Shown here: one piece after another, positions 29,439-37,379 of the stretch | Layout of the letters: every line of letters begins with the position of its first letter | How positions within the stretch are numbered: position 1 is the first letter of the stretch | Origin: Pseudomonas sp. M30-35 | Lineage (GTDB): Bacteria > Pseudomonadota > Gammaproteobacteria > Pseudomonadales > Pseudomonadaceae | Direction: 5' to 3' | NCBI RefSeq assembly: GCF_002163625.1 | Contig: NZ_CP020892.1 | Coordinates: 1,054,001-1,118,000, forward strand | Length of the DNA stretch: 64,000 nt | Translations under genes and position numbers: made by a program | The notes under the pieces: generated by a model | Seen by the model: the letters and a program-made list of their open reading frames with translations, nothing else | Databases searched by the model: none | Told to the model about the DNA's origin: nothing

Positions 29439-31103
29439 TTAACCGCGATGGCGGGCGCGGAAAAAGTCGATTAAGCCTTGAGTTGATGGATCTTCAGCGA
29501 CATTTTGCTCGGCGCCGGTCAGGCGTGAGTAAACCCCTTTGCCGAGTTCTTTACCCAGCTCTACACCCCACTGATCGAAGGCGTTGATGCCCCAGATCAC
29601 GCTCTGGGTGAAAACCTTGTGCTCATACAGCGCAACCAGCGCGCCGAGGCGCCGAGGGCTGATACGCTCCAGCACCAGAGTGTTACTCGGGCGGTTGCCG
29701 GGAATCACCTTGTGCGGTGCCAGCTCGGCAACTTTATCTTCGCTCAGGCCTTGGTTGCGCAGCTCCGTTTGGGCTTCGTCAAAGCTCTTGCCGAGCATCA
29801 GCGCTTGGCTTTGTGACAGGCAGTTGGCGTACAGCCATTGGTGATGGTCAGCGACAGGGTTGTAGCTGACCACGGGCACAATGAAGTCAGCCGGGATCAG
29901 CTGTGTGCCTTGGTGCAGTAACTGGTGATAGGCATGCTGGCCATTACAGCCAACGCCACCCCAGATCACCGGCCCGGTCGCGCAGTTTACCGGGCTGCCA
30001 TCTTGCATCACCGATTTACCGTTGGACTCCATGTCGAGCTGCTGCAGGTGCTTGGTGATGTTTCGCAGGTAATGGTCGTACGGCAGAATCGCTTGGCTCT
30101 GGGCGTCCCAGAAGTTGCCGTACCATACGCCGAGCAGCGCCAATAGCACCGGCATGTTTTCTTCAAAGGGTGCGGTCTGGAAATGCCGGTCCATGCTGTA
30201 AGCACCGGACAGTAATTCCTTGAAGTTGGACATGCCGATGGTCATCGCAATGGGTAGACCAATCGCTGACCACAGCGAGTAACGACCGCCCACCCAATCC
30301 CACATCGGGAAAATGTTTTCTTCGCGAATACCGAAGGCGACTGCCGCCGTGGTGTTACTCGACACCGCAATAAAGTGCCGGTAGAGCTCAGCCTCACTGC
30401 CGCCCTGTGCCAGATACCAGGCGCGCGCTGCTTGTGCGTTCTTCAGGGTTTCCAGCGTGCTGAACGATTTTGACGAGACGATAAACAGCGTGGTTTCGGC
30501 GCGCAGTTTGGCGGATAACTCGTGAAACGAGCTGCCGTCGATATTGGCCAGGTAATGGCAGCGCACGCCGCGCTGAGCAAACGGTAACAACGCTTCGGAC
30601 ACCAGCTGCGGGCCAAGGAAGGAGCCGCCGATGCCGATGTTGACCACGTCGGTGATCGGTTTGTCGGTGTAGCCGCGCCACAGGCCGTCATGCACGCTGC
30701 CGACCAGGGCTGTCATTTTGTTGAGTACCTGCTGGACCTGCGGCATGACATCGATGCCGTCGACCATGACCTTGTCGCCAATTGGACGGCGCAGGGCGGT
30801 ATGCAGGGCCGGGCGACCTTCGGAGGCATTCAGGTGCTCGCCGCAGAACATCGCGTCAATGGCGGCCTGTAGATCAACATCGCGCGCCAGTTTCACCAAC
30901 AGGTCACGCGTTTCAGTGGTCATCAGGTTCTTCGAGTAATCGAGGAACAAACCGCATCCGCTCAGGCTAAAGTTTTCAAAACGCTGAGGGTCATTGGCAA
31001 ATGCATCGCGCATGCTGAAGTTCTGCAAGCTGGCTCGATGTTCCTGAAGTGCTTGCCAAATGGGCTGGGCAGTAACATCGAGGGGCTGCTGATAGTAAGG
31101 CAT
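29439..31103 (-). CDS. pgi: Glucose-6-phosphate isomerase
   Basis: Interconverts glucose-6-phosphate and fructose-6-phosphate. It has 554 residues. Motifs: [13 protein letters not shown] (about 152-164), [11 protein letters not shown] (about 211), [12 protein letters not shown] (about 270), the catalytic E-S-N-G-K-S (about 357) and the C-terminal [18 protein letters not shown]. It is transcribed away from panC, from which it is separated by 290 bases; panD is usually found there. Confidence 0.97.
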   Translation of the reverse strand: MPYYQQPLDVTAQPIWQALQEHRASLQNFSMRDAFANDPQRFENFSLSGCGLFLDYSKNLMTTETRDLLVKLARDVDLQAAIDAMFCGEHLNASEGRPALHTALRRPIGDKVMVDGIDVMPQVQQVLNKMTALVGSVHDGLWRGYTDKPITDVVNIGIGGSFLGPQLVSEALLPFAQRGVRCHYLANIDGSSFHELSAKLRAETTLFIVSSKSFSTLETLKNAQAARAWYLAQGGSEAELYRHFIAVSSNTTAAVAFGIREENIFPMWDWVGGRYSLWSAIGLPIAMTIGMSNFKELLSGAYSMDRHFQTAPFEENMPVLLALLGVWYGNFWDAQSQAILPYDHYLRNITKHLQQLDMESNGKSVMQDGSPVNCATGPVIWGGVGCNGQHAYHQLLHQGTQLIPADFIVPVVSYNPVADHHQWLYANCLSQSQALMLGKSFDEAQTELRNQGLSEDKVAELAPHKVIPGNRPSNTLVLERISPRRLGALVALYEHKVFTQSVIWGINAFDQWGVELGKELGKGVYSRLTGAEQNVAEDPSTQGLIDFFRARHRG

Positions 31104-31393
31104 GGGCGCGGGCTTCCTTCTGGTGTGCGTGTGGGTGGTTCTTCCGAGGTTGACGGCATTTTGCTTCGGGGCAACTCAACAGGTCACGCTAAGATCAGGC
31201 CAACTGCACCGGTATTGCATCATGGCGAGGGCTGATTGGTTCGCTGGAGCCCTACACAGCATACCCGGCTTGAGAGGTTTCGGCTCGGCTTCGCTGCAAT
31301 GAACATATTCGCAGGTCATCACAGCGGCATCCGCCAACCTTGGCTGTATTTGCTGCTGTGATGGCCGGGTTCACCTGTAAGCGGGCTCGCTAT
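31104..31393. other. Gap between pgi and panC, lacking panD
   Basis: 290 bases with no gene-like reading frame in any of the frames inspected. Aspartate decarboxylase panD (about 126 codons) is found between panC and pgi in P. aeruginosa and would not fit here; no recognisable remnant such as K-L-H-R-A or N-G-A-A-A-H is seen. The region should hold the pgi promoter. Confidence 0.6.
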
Positions 31394-32254
31394 TTATGCA
31401 GGCGTGTCCAGATCAACCAAGAGGTTGTCGATCAGTCGGGTGTTACCGATAAATGCCGCCACTAAAATAACCAGTTGACGGTCTTCTGCTGTAACCGGGC
31501 GCAGGCTGTTCGCTTCGCGTATTTCAAGGTAGTCAGGGCGAAAGCCTGCTGCCGCGTGTTGGCTTTGCGCGTGAGCAATCAACTGCGCAGGATCATGCTC
31601 GGCGCTTTTCAGCCCACTGGCAATTTCTTGCAGTGAACGATAGAGCACGGTTGCGGCATGGCGTTGTTCATCACTCAGATAACCGTTGCGAGACGACAGC
31701 GCCAAGCCATCTGCTGAGCGTACTGTGGGCTCACCAATAATCTGGATCGGCATATTCAGGTCATTGACCAGTGTGCGGATGACCGCCAGTTGCTGGAAAT
31801 CCTTTTGGCCGAAGATCGCCAGGTCAGGCTGCACCATGTTGAACAGCTTGCTGACCACGGTCGCGACACCATCAAAGTGCCCAGGACGGCTGGCGCCGCA
31901 CAAGCCTTCGGATACACCAGGCACGCTGATCCGGGTTTGCACGTCCATGCCGTGCGGGTACATCTCTTCAACGCTGGGCGTGAACAGCAAGTGGCAACCG
32001 GCTTTGACCAGTGTTTCCTGGTCTGCAGCCAGGGTGCGCGGGTACTTGTCGAGGTCTTCGTTGGCCCCAAACTGCAGCGGGTTTACGAAGATGCTGGTCA
32101 CTACGAAGTCGCTACGCTGAGCGGCTTTCTCGACCAGCGCCGCGTGGCCAGCATGCAGGTTGCCCATGGTTGGGACCAGGCTGATGTGTTTACCTTCAGC
32201 ACGCGCTGCCGCAACAGCAGCGCGTAATTCGCGGACGGTTTTAACCGTGTTCAT
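31394..32254 (-). CDS. panC: Pantothenate synthetase
   Basis: Joins pantoate and beta-alanine with ATP to give pantothenate. It has 286 residues. The nucleotidyl-transferase-type motif is [11 protein letters not shown] (about 27-37), the second signature F-G-Q-K-D-F-Q-Q (about 147) and the KMSKS-like loop [10 protein letters not shown] (about 184). It overlaps panB by four bases (ATGA), so the two are translationally coupled. Confidence 0.96.
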   Translation of the reverse strand: MNTVKTVRELRAAVAAARAEGKHISLVPTMGNLHAGHAALVEKAAQRSDFVVTSIFVNPLQFGANEDLDKYPRTLAADQETLVKAGCHLLFTPSVEEMYPHGMDVQTRISVPGVSEGLCGASRPGHFDGVATVVSKLFNMVQPDLAIFGQKDFQQLAVIRTLVNDLNMPIQIIGEPTVRSADGLALSSRNGYLSDEQRHAATVLYRSLQEIASGLKSAEHDPAQLIAHAQSQHAAAGFRPDYLEIREANSLRPVTAEDRQLVILVAAFIGNTRLIDNLLVDLDTPA

Positions 32255-33051
32255 GCAGAGAATCCATGTTCGGTAGCTGGGAAACTTTGGTCTTTTACCG
32301 CTCTGACATAGGCAGTAAGTGCACCTTGAATAGAGCTTTGCCCAACCATGAAGTTCTTCACGAACTTTGGCGTGCGACCCGTGAGGGAAAGGCCAAGCAT
32401 GTCATGTACAACGAGTACCTGGCCGTCTGTGCCTCCGCCAGCGCCAATACCAATCACCGGAATATTGACCGCTTGAGTGATCTCCGTCGCAAGTTCACTG
32501 GGTACGCATTCGAGTACCAGCATCGCCGCGCCAGCTTGCTCCAGAGCCATGGCGTCAGCCCGCATTTGCCGAGCCTGTGCTTCCTGGCGGCCTTGCACCT
32601 TATAGCCGCCCAGAACGTTTACCGCTTGCGGTGTGAGGCCCAGGTGCGCGCATACCGGAATGCCGCGCTCGGCTAGAAGCCGGGTAGGCTCAGCCAGCCA
32701 GACCGCACCTTCGAGCTTGACCATATGCGCACCGGCTTGCATTAGGGTTGCTGCATTGTTCAGGGTTTGCTCAATGGTGGCGTACGCCATGAACGGCAAG
32801 TCAGCGACAATAAGTGCACCTTGGTTGCCACGTTTGACACTGGCGACGTGGTACGCCATTTCAGCAGTGGTCACAGGTAGCGTGCTGTCGTGTCCTTGTA
32901 GAACCATACCCAGTGAGTCGCCGACCAATATCACATCAACACCCGCCTGACAGGCGGCGTGGGTGAAGGTGGCGTCGTAACTGGTCAACATGGCGATTTT
33001 TTCGCCACTTTGCTTGAGGCTTTGCAGAGTAGTCAGGGTTATATCAGGCAT
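32251..33051 (-). CDS. panB: 3-methyl-2-oxobutanoate hydroxymethyltransferase
   Basis: Forms ketopantoate from ketoisovalerate and methylene-tetrahydrofolate. It has 266 residues with [10 protein letters not shown] (about 21), [11 protein letters not shown] (about 43), K-L-E-G (about 112) and I-G-I-G-A-G (about 202), all metal- or substrate-binding segments. It is upstream partner of panC. A gap of 264 bases separates it from folK; this contains nothing recognisable. Confidence 0.96.
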   Translation of the reverse strand: MPDITLTTLQSLKQSGEKIAMLTSYDATFTHAACQAGVDVILVGDSLGMVLQGHDSTLPVTTAEMAYHVASVKRGNQGALIVADLPFMAYATIEQTLNNAATLMQAGAHMVKLEGAVWLAEPTRLLAERGIPVCAHLGLTPQAVNVLGGYKVQGRQEAQARQMRADAMALEQAGAAMLVLECVPSELATEITQAVNIPVIGIGAGGGTDGQVLVVHDMLGLSLTGRTPKFVKNFMVGQSSIQGALTAYVRAVKDQSFPATEHGFSA

Positions 33052-33315
33052 TTAGATTGTCCTCACTCAGGCATTATTAAGCAGAAAGCTGCTCTAATTT
33101 GGCCTGCATTGGCCTCGGTTTGCACCGGTGCTGGGCAACGGGACGCCTATAGTCCTGATGACGAGGCGTTAAGTCAATTGCAGGTGTTACCGTCTTGTTA
33201 CCGAGGCATATCGCGCGGAGTGGCTTTAAGCGGTCTATACGCCAGAAAAACTGCCTGTACAGCGCGCTGCCGCAGCCTGTGTATCTGCAATAGAGCGGTA
33301 ACAACTCGCACGGGG

Positions 33316-33807
33316 TTAGCTTGCGCTGTTCAGTCGTTCAAGTCCTTCGAACGGGCAGGCTACCAGCAAATCCTGTAGCGTTCGCCCGTCGGGAAGTTGC
33401 AGCTCCGGGGCGATTTCGGCAAGTGGATAAAGGACAAATGCGCGTGCATGCATGTGATAGTGCGGAACCACCAAGCGTGGTTCATTAAGCACCAGTTGGC
33501 CAAACAGCAAAATGTCCAGATCAAGTGTACGCGGTCCCCAGCGCTGTTCTTTACGCTCGCGACCTTGTTCAAGTTCTATCGTTTGCAGGGCGTCGAGTAA
33601 CTGCAGAGGGCTCAGTTGGGTGTCGAGTGCCGCGACAGCATTGAGGTAGCGCGGCTGGTCTGCTGGGCCGAGTGGGTCGCTGGCATAGAAGCTTGATTGT
33701 GCGACTAAACGCGTTTGCTTAATCTCGGCGAGCGCCGACAACGCTGCATTTAGCTGCTGTTGTGGCGTTGCCAAGTTGCTGCCCAGGCCAATATAAACGC
33801 GTGTCAT
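33316..33807 (-). CDS. folK: 2-amino-4-hydroxy-6-hydroxymethyldihydropteridine pyrophosphokinase
   Basis: Pyrophosphorylates hydroxymethyl-dihydropterin, the substrate of FolP encoded at 1.0 kb. It has 163 residues. Signatures: Y-I-G-L-G-S-N-L (about 5-12), R-W-G-P-R-T-L-D-L-D-I-L-L-F-G (about 91-105) and V-P-H-Y-H-M-H-A-R-A-F-V-L (about 117). Its start codon shares one base with the pcnB stop, so the two are coupled. Confidence 0.96.
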   Translation of the reverse strand: MTRVYIGLGSNLATPQQQLNAALSALAEIKQTRLVAQSSFYASDPLGPADQPRYLNAVAALDTQLSPLQLLDALQTIELEQGRERKEQRWGPRTLDLDILLFGQLVLNEPRLVVPHYHMHARAFVLYPLAEIAPELQLPDGRTLQDLLVACPFEGLERLNSAS

Positions 33808-35222
33808 TAGTCGTTGCTTGGGGGTGGGCTGCTGTCGGCCGCAGGGTTGCGCTTGCGGCGATTGTTAGTGCGACGACGTTTGCGCGGTGCGCTGGTGCTG
33901 TCATCTTTGCTGCTGAGGTCGCGAATCATGTTGCGGCGTTCGCTGTCACTCGCATCCTGATAAGTCGTCCACCAATCGCCGAGGCCATTGGTTTGCTCGC
34001 CGGCGCTTTCACGCAGGAGTAAGAAGTCATAGCCAGCACGGAACCGAGGGTTTTCGAGCAGGGCGTCAGCGCGTTTACCGCTGCGGCGTGGCAAACGTTC
34101 CTGCATGTCCCATATTTCGCGGATCGGCATAGTGAAACGTTTGGGGATAGCAATGCGCTGGCATTGCTCGGCGATCAACTCGTGGGCGGCTTCTTGCATT
34201 GCCGGAATCGGTGGCATGCCGCGTTCCTGCAAGCGCAGTACCCGAGCGGGGAGAGCAGGCCAGAGCAGGGCCGCAAAGATAAATGCAGGGGTAACCGTTT
34301 TGCCCTGTTTAATCCGCAGATCGGTGTTCACCAACGCATTGTGGATCAGGTTGTCGGTGTAATCCGGGTCTTGTTTCAGTGCGGCGGCAGCGGCTGGGAA
34401 CAGTTGGCCAAACAGGCCGTAATCCACCAGCAATTCATAGGTGTAAACCGCGTAGCCAGCGAGAAATAGCTTCAGCACTTCATCAAATAGGCGTGCGGAA
34501 GGGATCTCATTCAGCAGTGGCGCCAGTTTGTAGATTGGCGCGGCGCTGTGTTTTTCGATGTCGAAGTCCAGTTTGGCCGCGAAGCGAATCGCGCGCAGCA
34601 TGCGCACTGGATCTTCCTGATAACGTTGAGTCGGATCACCGATCAGACGAATCAGGTTATTGCGAATGTCATGCGCACCGTTGGCGTAATCAAGAATCCG
34701 CTCGTTTGAAGGGTCGTAGTACAGCGCATTAATGGTGAAGTCGCGGCGCTGAGCATCGTCTTCAAGATTGCCATAGACGTTGTCACGCAGAATTCGACCG
34801 CTCTCGTTGCGCGAAGACAGGTTGCTATTTTCTTCCTCGTCACCTTGTGGGTGATTTGCACGGAAGGTCGCCACCTCGATGATCTCGCGGCCAAAGTGCA
34901 CATGCACCAGTTTAAAGCGACGGCCAATGACTCGGGCGTTACGAAACTCGGCGCGTACTTGCTCAGGCGTGGCGCTGGTTGAGACATCGAAGTCTTTCGG
35001 GTCGACATCAAGCAGTAAGTCGCGAACACAGCCCCCCACCAAAAACGCTTGATAGCCAGCGTTTTGGAGGCGCTCGACGACACTGATCGCGTAGCGACTG
35101 ATTTGTTTGCGCTCGATAGGGTGTTGGTTGCTATTGAGCACAACGGGAGTGCTGTGCGCTTGCTTGGCATGGCGCACTGGTGGGCGTAACGACTTGAACA
35201 GCTTTTTCAGCATGGGATGCAC
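33807..35222 (-). CDS. pcnB: Polynucleotide adenylyltransferase (poly(A) polymerase I)
   Basis: Adds poly(A) tails to RNA 3' ends, marking them for decay by PNPase and others. It has 471 residues. The nucleotidyltransferase core has L-V-G-G-C-V-R-D-L-L-L-D and K-D-F-D-V-S (about 60-80), then R-R-D-F-T-I-N-A-L-Y-Y (about 160) and D-P-V-R-M-L-R-A-I-R-F. The Arg/Lys-rich C-terminus (P-R-K-R-R-R-T-N-N-R-R-K-R-N) is probably RNA-binding. It is located right behind crcZ, as in other pseudomonads. Confidence 0.96.
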   Translation of the reverse strand: MHPMLKKLFKSLRPPVRHAKQAHSTPVVLNSNQHPIERKQISRYAISVVERLQNAGYQAFLVGGCVRDLLLDVDPKDFDVSTSATPEQVRAEFRNARVIGRRFKLVHVHFGREIIEVATFRANHPQGDEEENSNLSSRNESGRILRDNVYGNLEDDAQRRDFTINALYYDPSNERILDYANGAHDIRNNLIRLIGDPTQRYQEDPVRMLRAIRFAAKLDFDIEKHSAAPIYKLAPLLNEIPSARLFDEVLKLFLAGYAVYTYELLVDYGLFGQLFPAAAAALKQDPDYTDNLIHNALVNTDLRIKQGKTVTPAFIFAALLWPALPARVLRLQERGMPPIPAMQEAAHELIAEQCQRIAIPKRFTMPIREIWDMQERLPRRSGKRADALLENPRFRAGYDFLLLRESAGEQTNGLGDWWTTYQDASDSERRNMIRDLSSKDDSTSAPRKRRRTNNRRKRNPAADSSPPPSND

Positions 35223-35334
35223 TGTATAACGAAATGGCCGGCCAGAATTGATGATGACCGCAGGAATGGCGCGGATTCTAGCATTATGCGGGGATATGGT
35301 GTAGGCGAGAGGTGAATCATTCTGGAAACCCAGA

Positions 35335-35713
35335 AAGCACTGAGGGAGCCGAAGCTCCCTCTTAAATTGTTGCGTGCTTTATTTTTATTATTATTTCGGG
35401 CTTGTTGTTTTTGTTGAATTGCCCGTTCCTTCTGGTCAAAGACCTCAGGAAAACCTCTCAAGTTGAGAGTTAATAGCAAACGGATTTCTTTGGATGCTGA
35501 CAGTGCGATGATCATTCCGTGACCCAACCAGTTCAGGTGCTGCCTAAGAGCAGTTTTGTTGTTCTCTACCTGGTCGCGGGGCAAGCCCCAAAAGCATATC
35601 CTCTACCCAAAAGAATCAGTTTTCTGCGCCTCCTGTCCTATTGTTTTTATTGTACTGGAGTCGTTACGTTTTATTTTTATTGTCTTGTTTGCTGCTTGTT
35701 ATTGTTGTTGTGC
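35335..35713 (-). ncRNA. crcZ: CrcZ, Crc/Hfq-sequestering RNA
   Basis: The region between cbrB and pcnB is where Pseudomonas carries CrcZ, the RNA that titrates Hfq/Crc and relieves catabolite repression. On the minus strand it begins near G-35713 with GCACAACAACAATAACAAG and contains at least five A-rich CA motifs (AACAA-type) at about 35695-35713, 35668-35690, 35640-35653, 35554-35565 and 35401-35418. It ends near a GAGGGAGC-TTCG-GCTCCCTC hairpin (35342-35361). The size of about 380 bases is close to the known RNA (about 400). The start is set by the sigma-54 promoter just upstream; the exact 3' end is uncertain because the T-run after the hairpin is weak. Confidence 0.87.
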
Positions 35714-35722
35714 AATAGATAA

Positions 35723-35738
35723 AGCATTCGCCGTGCCA
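35723..35738 (-). promoter_or_regulatory. Sigma-54 promoter of crcZ
   Basis: Minus strand TGGCAC-GGCGA-ATGCT: an intact GG (-24) and GC (-12) ten bases apart, one mismatch to the TGGCAC-N5-TTGCW consensus. The -12 GC is about 12 bases from G-35713, the proposed first base of CrcZ. CbrB, encoded just upstream, is the expected activator. Confidence 0.8.
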
Positions 35739-35797
35739 GTTTTTTCAAGTCCTTTAAAATCAATGACTTAGCAATACTCACGATTCTCGGTAGGCAG

Positions 35798-35835
35798 AAA
35801 AAAGCCGGGTGACGTTACCGTAACTCCCGGCTTTT
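35798..35835 (-). terminator. Rho-independent terminator after cbrB
   Basis: Stem AAAAGCCGGG/CCCGGCTTTT with a run of T on the minus strand (35798-35835). It ends cbrA-cbrB transcription ahead of the separately promoted crcZ. The sequence between it and the crcZ promoter (35739-35797) would hold any CbrB enhancer site; none is clear. Confidence 0.82.
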
Positions 35836-35908
35836 GTTACTAAGTATTGAAACGGTAACAGTCTGTGGAACCCTTTTGCTGCTCCCGTGTCACGCTGCGT
35901 TGAGCGTG

Positions 35909-37345
35909 TTACTCACTGGTAGCACCTGATTTGCGCCGTGGAATGCCTAAACGTTGTCGACGCTCCCACAGGCATTTGCGACTTATGCCCAATTTGCGGG
36001 CCAGTTCGGTTTCGGTCATGTGGTCTTGATGTTCCAGTACGAAGTGCTGGAAGTAGTCTTCTAGCGACAGGTCTTCGGTAGGTTCATGGCTGTTGCTACT
36101 GGACTGGCCGTTACTTTGCTGGCTGCTGGAGAAGTCATCGTCTTCCATGTCATCCAGTTCAACATCTATACCTAGCAGCTCGGCGGTAATCAGCGGGCTT
36201 TCGCAAAGGATCACCCCACGCTCGATAGCGTTTTCAAGCTCGCGCACGTTACCCGGCCATGGGTATTGGCGAATGGCGTGTTCGGCATTCGCTGCAAAGT
36301 GCAGGTCTGTGCGGCCGATGCGAGTGGATTGCCGCTGGAGAAATGCCTGGGCGATTTCGAGTACGTCCTTGCCGCGTTCACGCAATGCTGGAAGCTTGAG
36401 CGCAATGACATGCAGGCGGTAATAAAGGTCTTCACGAAATTGGCCGGTTTTAGCCAGGGTTTTCAAGTCGCGGTGGGTCGCTGCAATCAGGCGTACATCA
36501 ACCTTCTGCGATTGCACGGAGCCAACTCGGCGAATCTCGCCCTCTTGCAGTACTCGTAACAGTCGCGCTTGAGCTTCAAGCGGCAACTCGCCGATCTCAT
36601 CGAGAAACAGGGTGCCGCCGTCAGCCGCTTCAACCAAACCTGCACGTGCTGCACTGGCGCCGGTAAACGCGCCTTTTTCGTGACCAAAAAGCTCGGACTC
36701 GATCAGGGTTTCTGGAATCGCTGCGCAGTTAACCGAGATCAGCGGTGCTTTGGCACGTTTGGATAGGTTGTGCAGGGCGCGGGCGACCAGTTCTTTACCG
36801 GTGCCCGATTCGCCCTGAATCAATACATTGGAGTCAGTCGGCGCGACCTTGCGGATTTTGCTGTAGAGCTCAAGCATGGATGGCGATGAGCCAATGATGC
36901 CGATCTCGCCATTGCAATTGTCTACGCTTTTGTCGGCACCCGATGGCGCGCCAGCCGAGCGTACAGGTGCGGCACTTAGATGGCTTTTGAGTGCCTGGTG
37001 GTCGCGTAAAATCCGTGCGACGGCCTGAAGCATTTCATCATGGTCAAACGGTTTGGCAATGTAGTCGACGGCACCCATCTTCATCGAATCGACAGCGGAG
37101 CGCAGGCTCGCGTAGCTGGTCATGATGAGCACAGGTGTGCCTTCCCCGAGTTTTATCAACTCGGTACCGGGTGCGCCGGGCAGGCGCAAGTCACTGACAA
37201 TCAGATCAAAGCTGGGGATACTGAAACGCTCTTGCGCTTCTTGTACTGATCCGGCTTCGCTGACTTCGTATTGGTTGCGCTCGAGTAAACGACGCAAGGC
37301 AGAGCGGATAATGGTTTCGTCTTCGACGATCAAAATATGAGGCAT
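35909..37345 (-). CDS. cbrB: Sigma-54-dependent response regulator CbrB
   Basis: NtrC-family activator, partner of CbrA, controlling carbon/nitrogen balance mainly by activating crcZ. It has 478 residues. The receiver domain (1-120) has phospho-acceptor Asp52 in S-D-L-R-L-P. The AAA+ domain (about 150-385) has Walker A G-E-S-G-T-G-K-E and the sigma-54-contacting G-A-F-T-G-A loop. After an acidic/Ser-Gln-rich linker (about 390-420) comes a Fis-type helix-turn-helix ([18 protein letters not shown]). It lies 34 bases downstream of cbrA. Confidence 0.96.
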   Translation of the reverse strand: MPHILIVEDETIIRSALRRLLERNQYEVSEAGSVQEAQERFSIPSFDLIVSDLRLPGAPGTELIKLGEGTPVLIMTSYASLRSAVDSMKMGAVDYIAKPFDHDEMLQAVARILRDHQALKSHLSAAPVRSAGAPSGADKSVDNCNGEIGIIGSSPSMLELYSKIRKVAPTDSNVLIQGESGTGKELVARALHNLSKRAKAPLISVNCAAIPETLIESELFGHEKGAFTGASAARAGLVEAADGGTLFLDEIGELPLEAQARLLRVLQEGEIRRVGSVQSQKVDVRLIAATHRDLKTLAKTGQFREDLYYRLHVIALKLPALRERGKDVLEIAQAFLQRQSTRIGRTDLHFAANAEHAIRQYPWPGNVRELENAIERGVILCESPLITAELLGIDVELDDMEDDDFSSSQQSNGQSSSNSHEPTEDLSLEDYFQHFVLEHQDHMTETELARKLGISRKCLWERRQRLGIPRRKSGATSE

Positions 37346-37379
37346 TAATTCGGTCTCTCGACGGTCTCAGGTCGCTGGT

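Noticed and set aside
35207-35584. 125-codon minus-strand frame upstream of pcnB
   Set aside because: It lies in the CrcZ region; its Asn/Lys-rich part is produced by the CA motifs and it has no convincing start.
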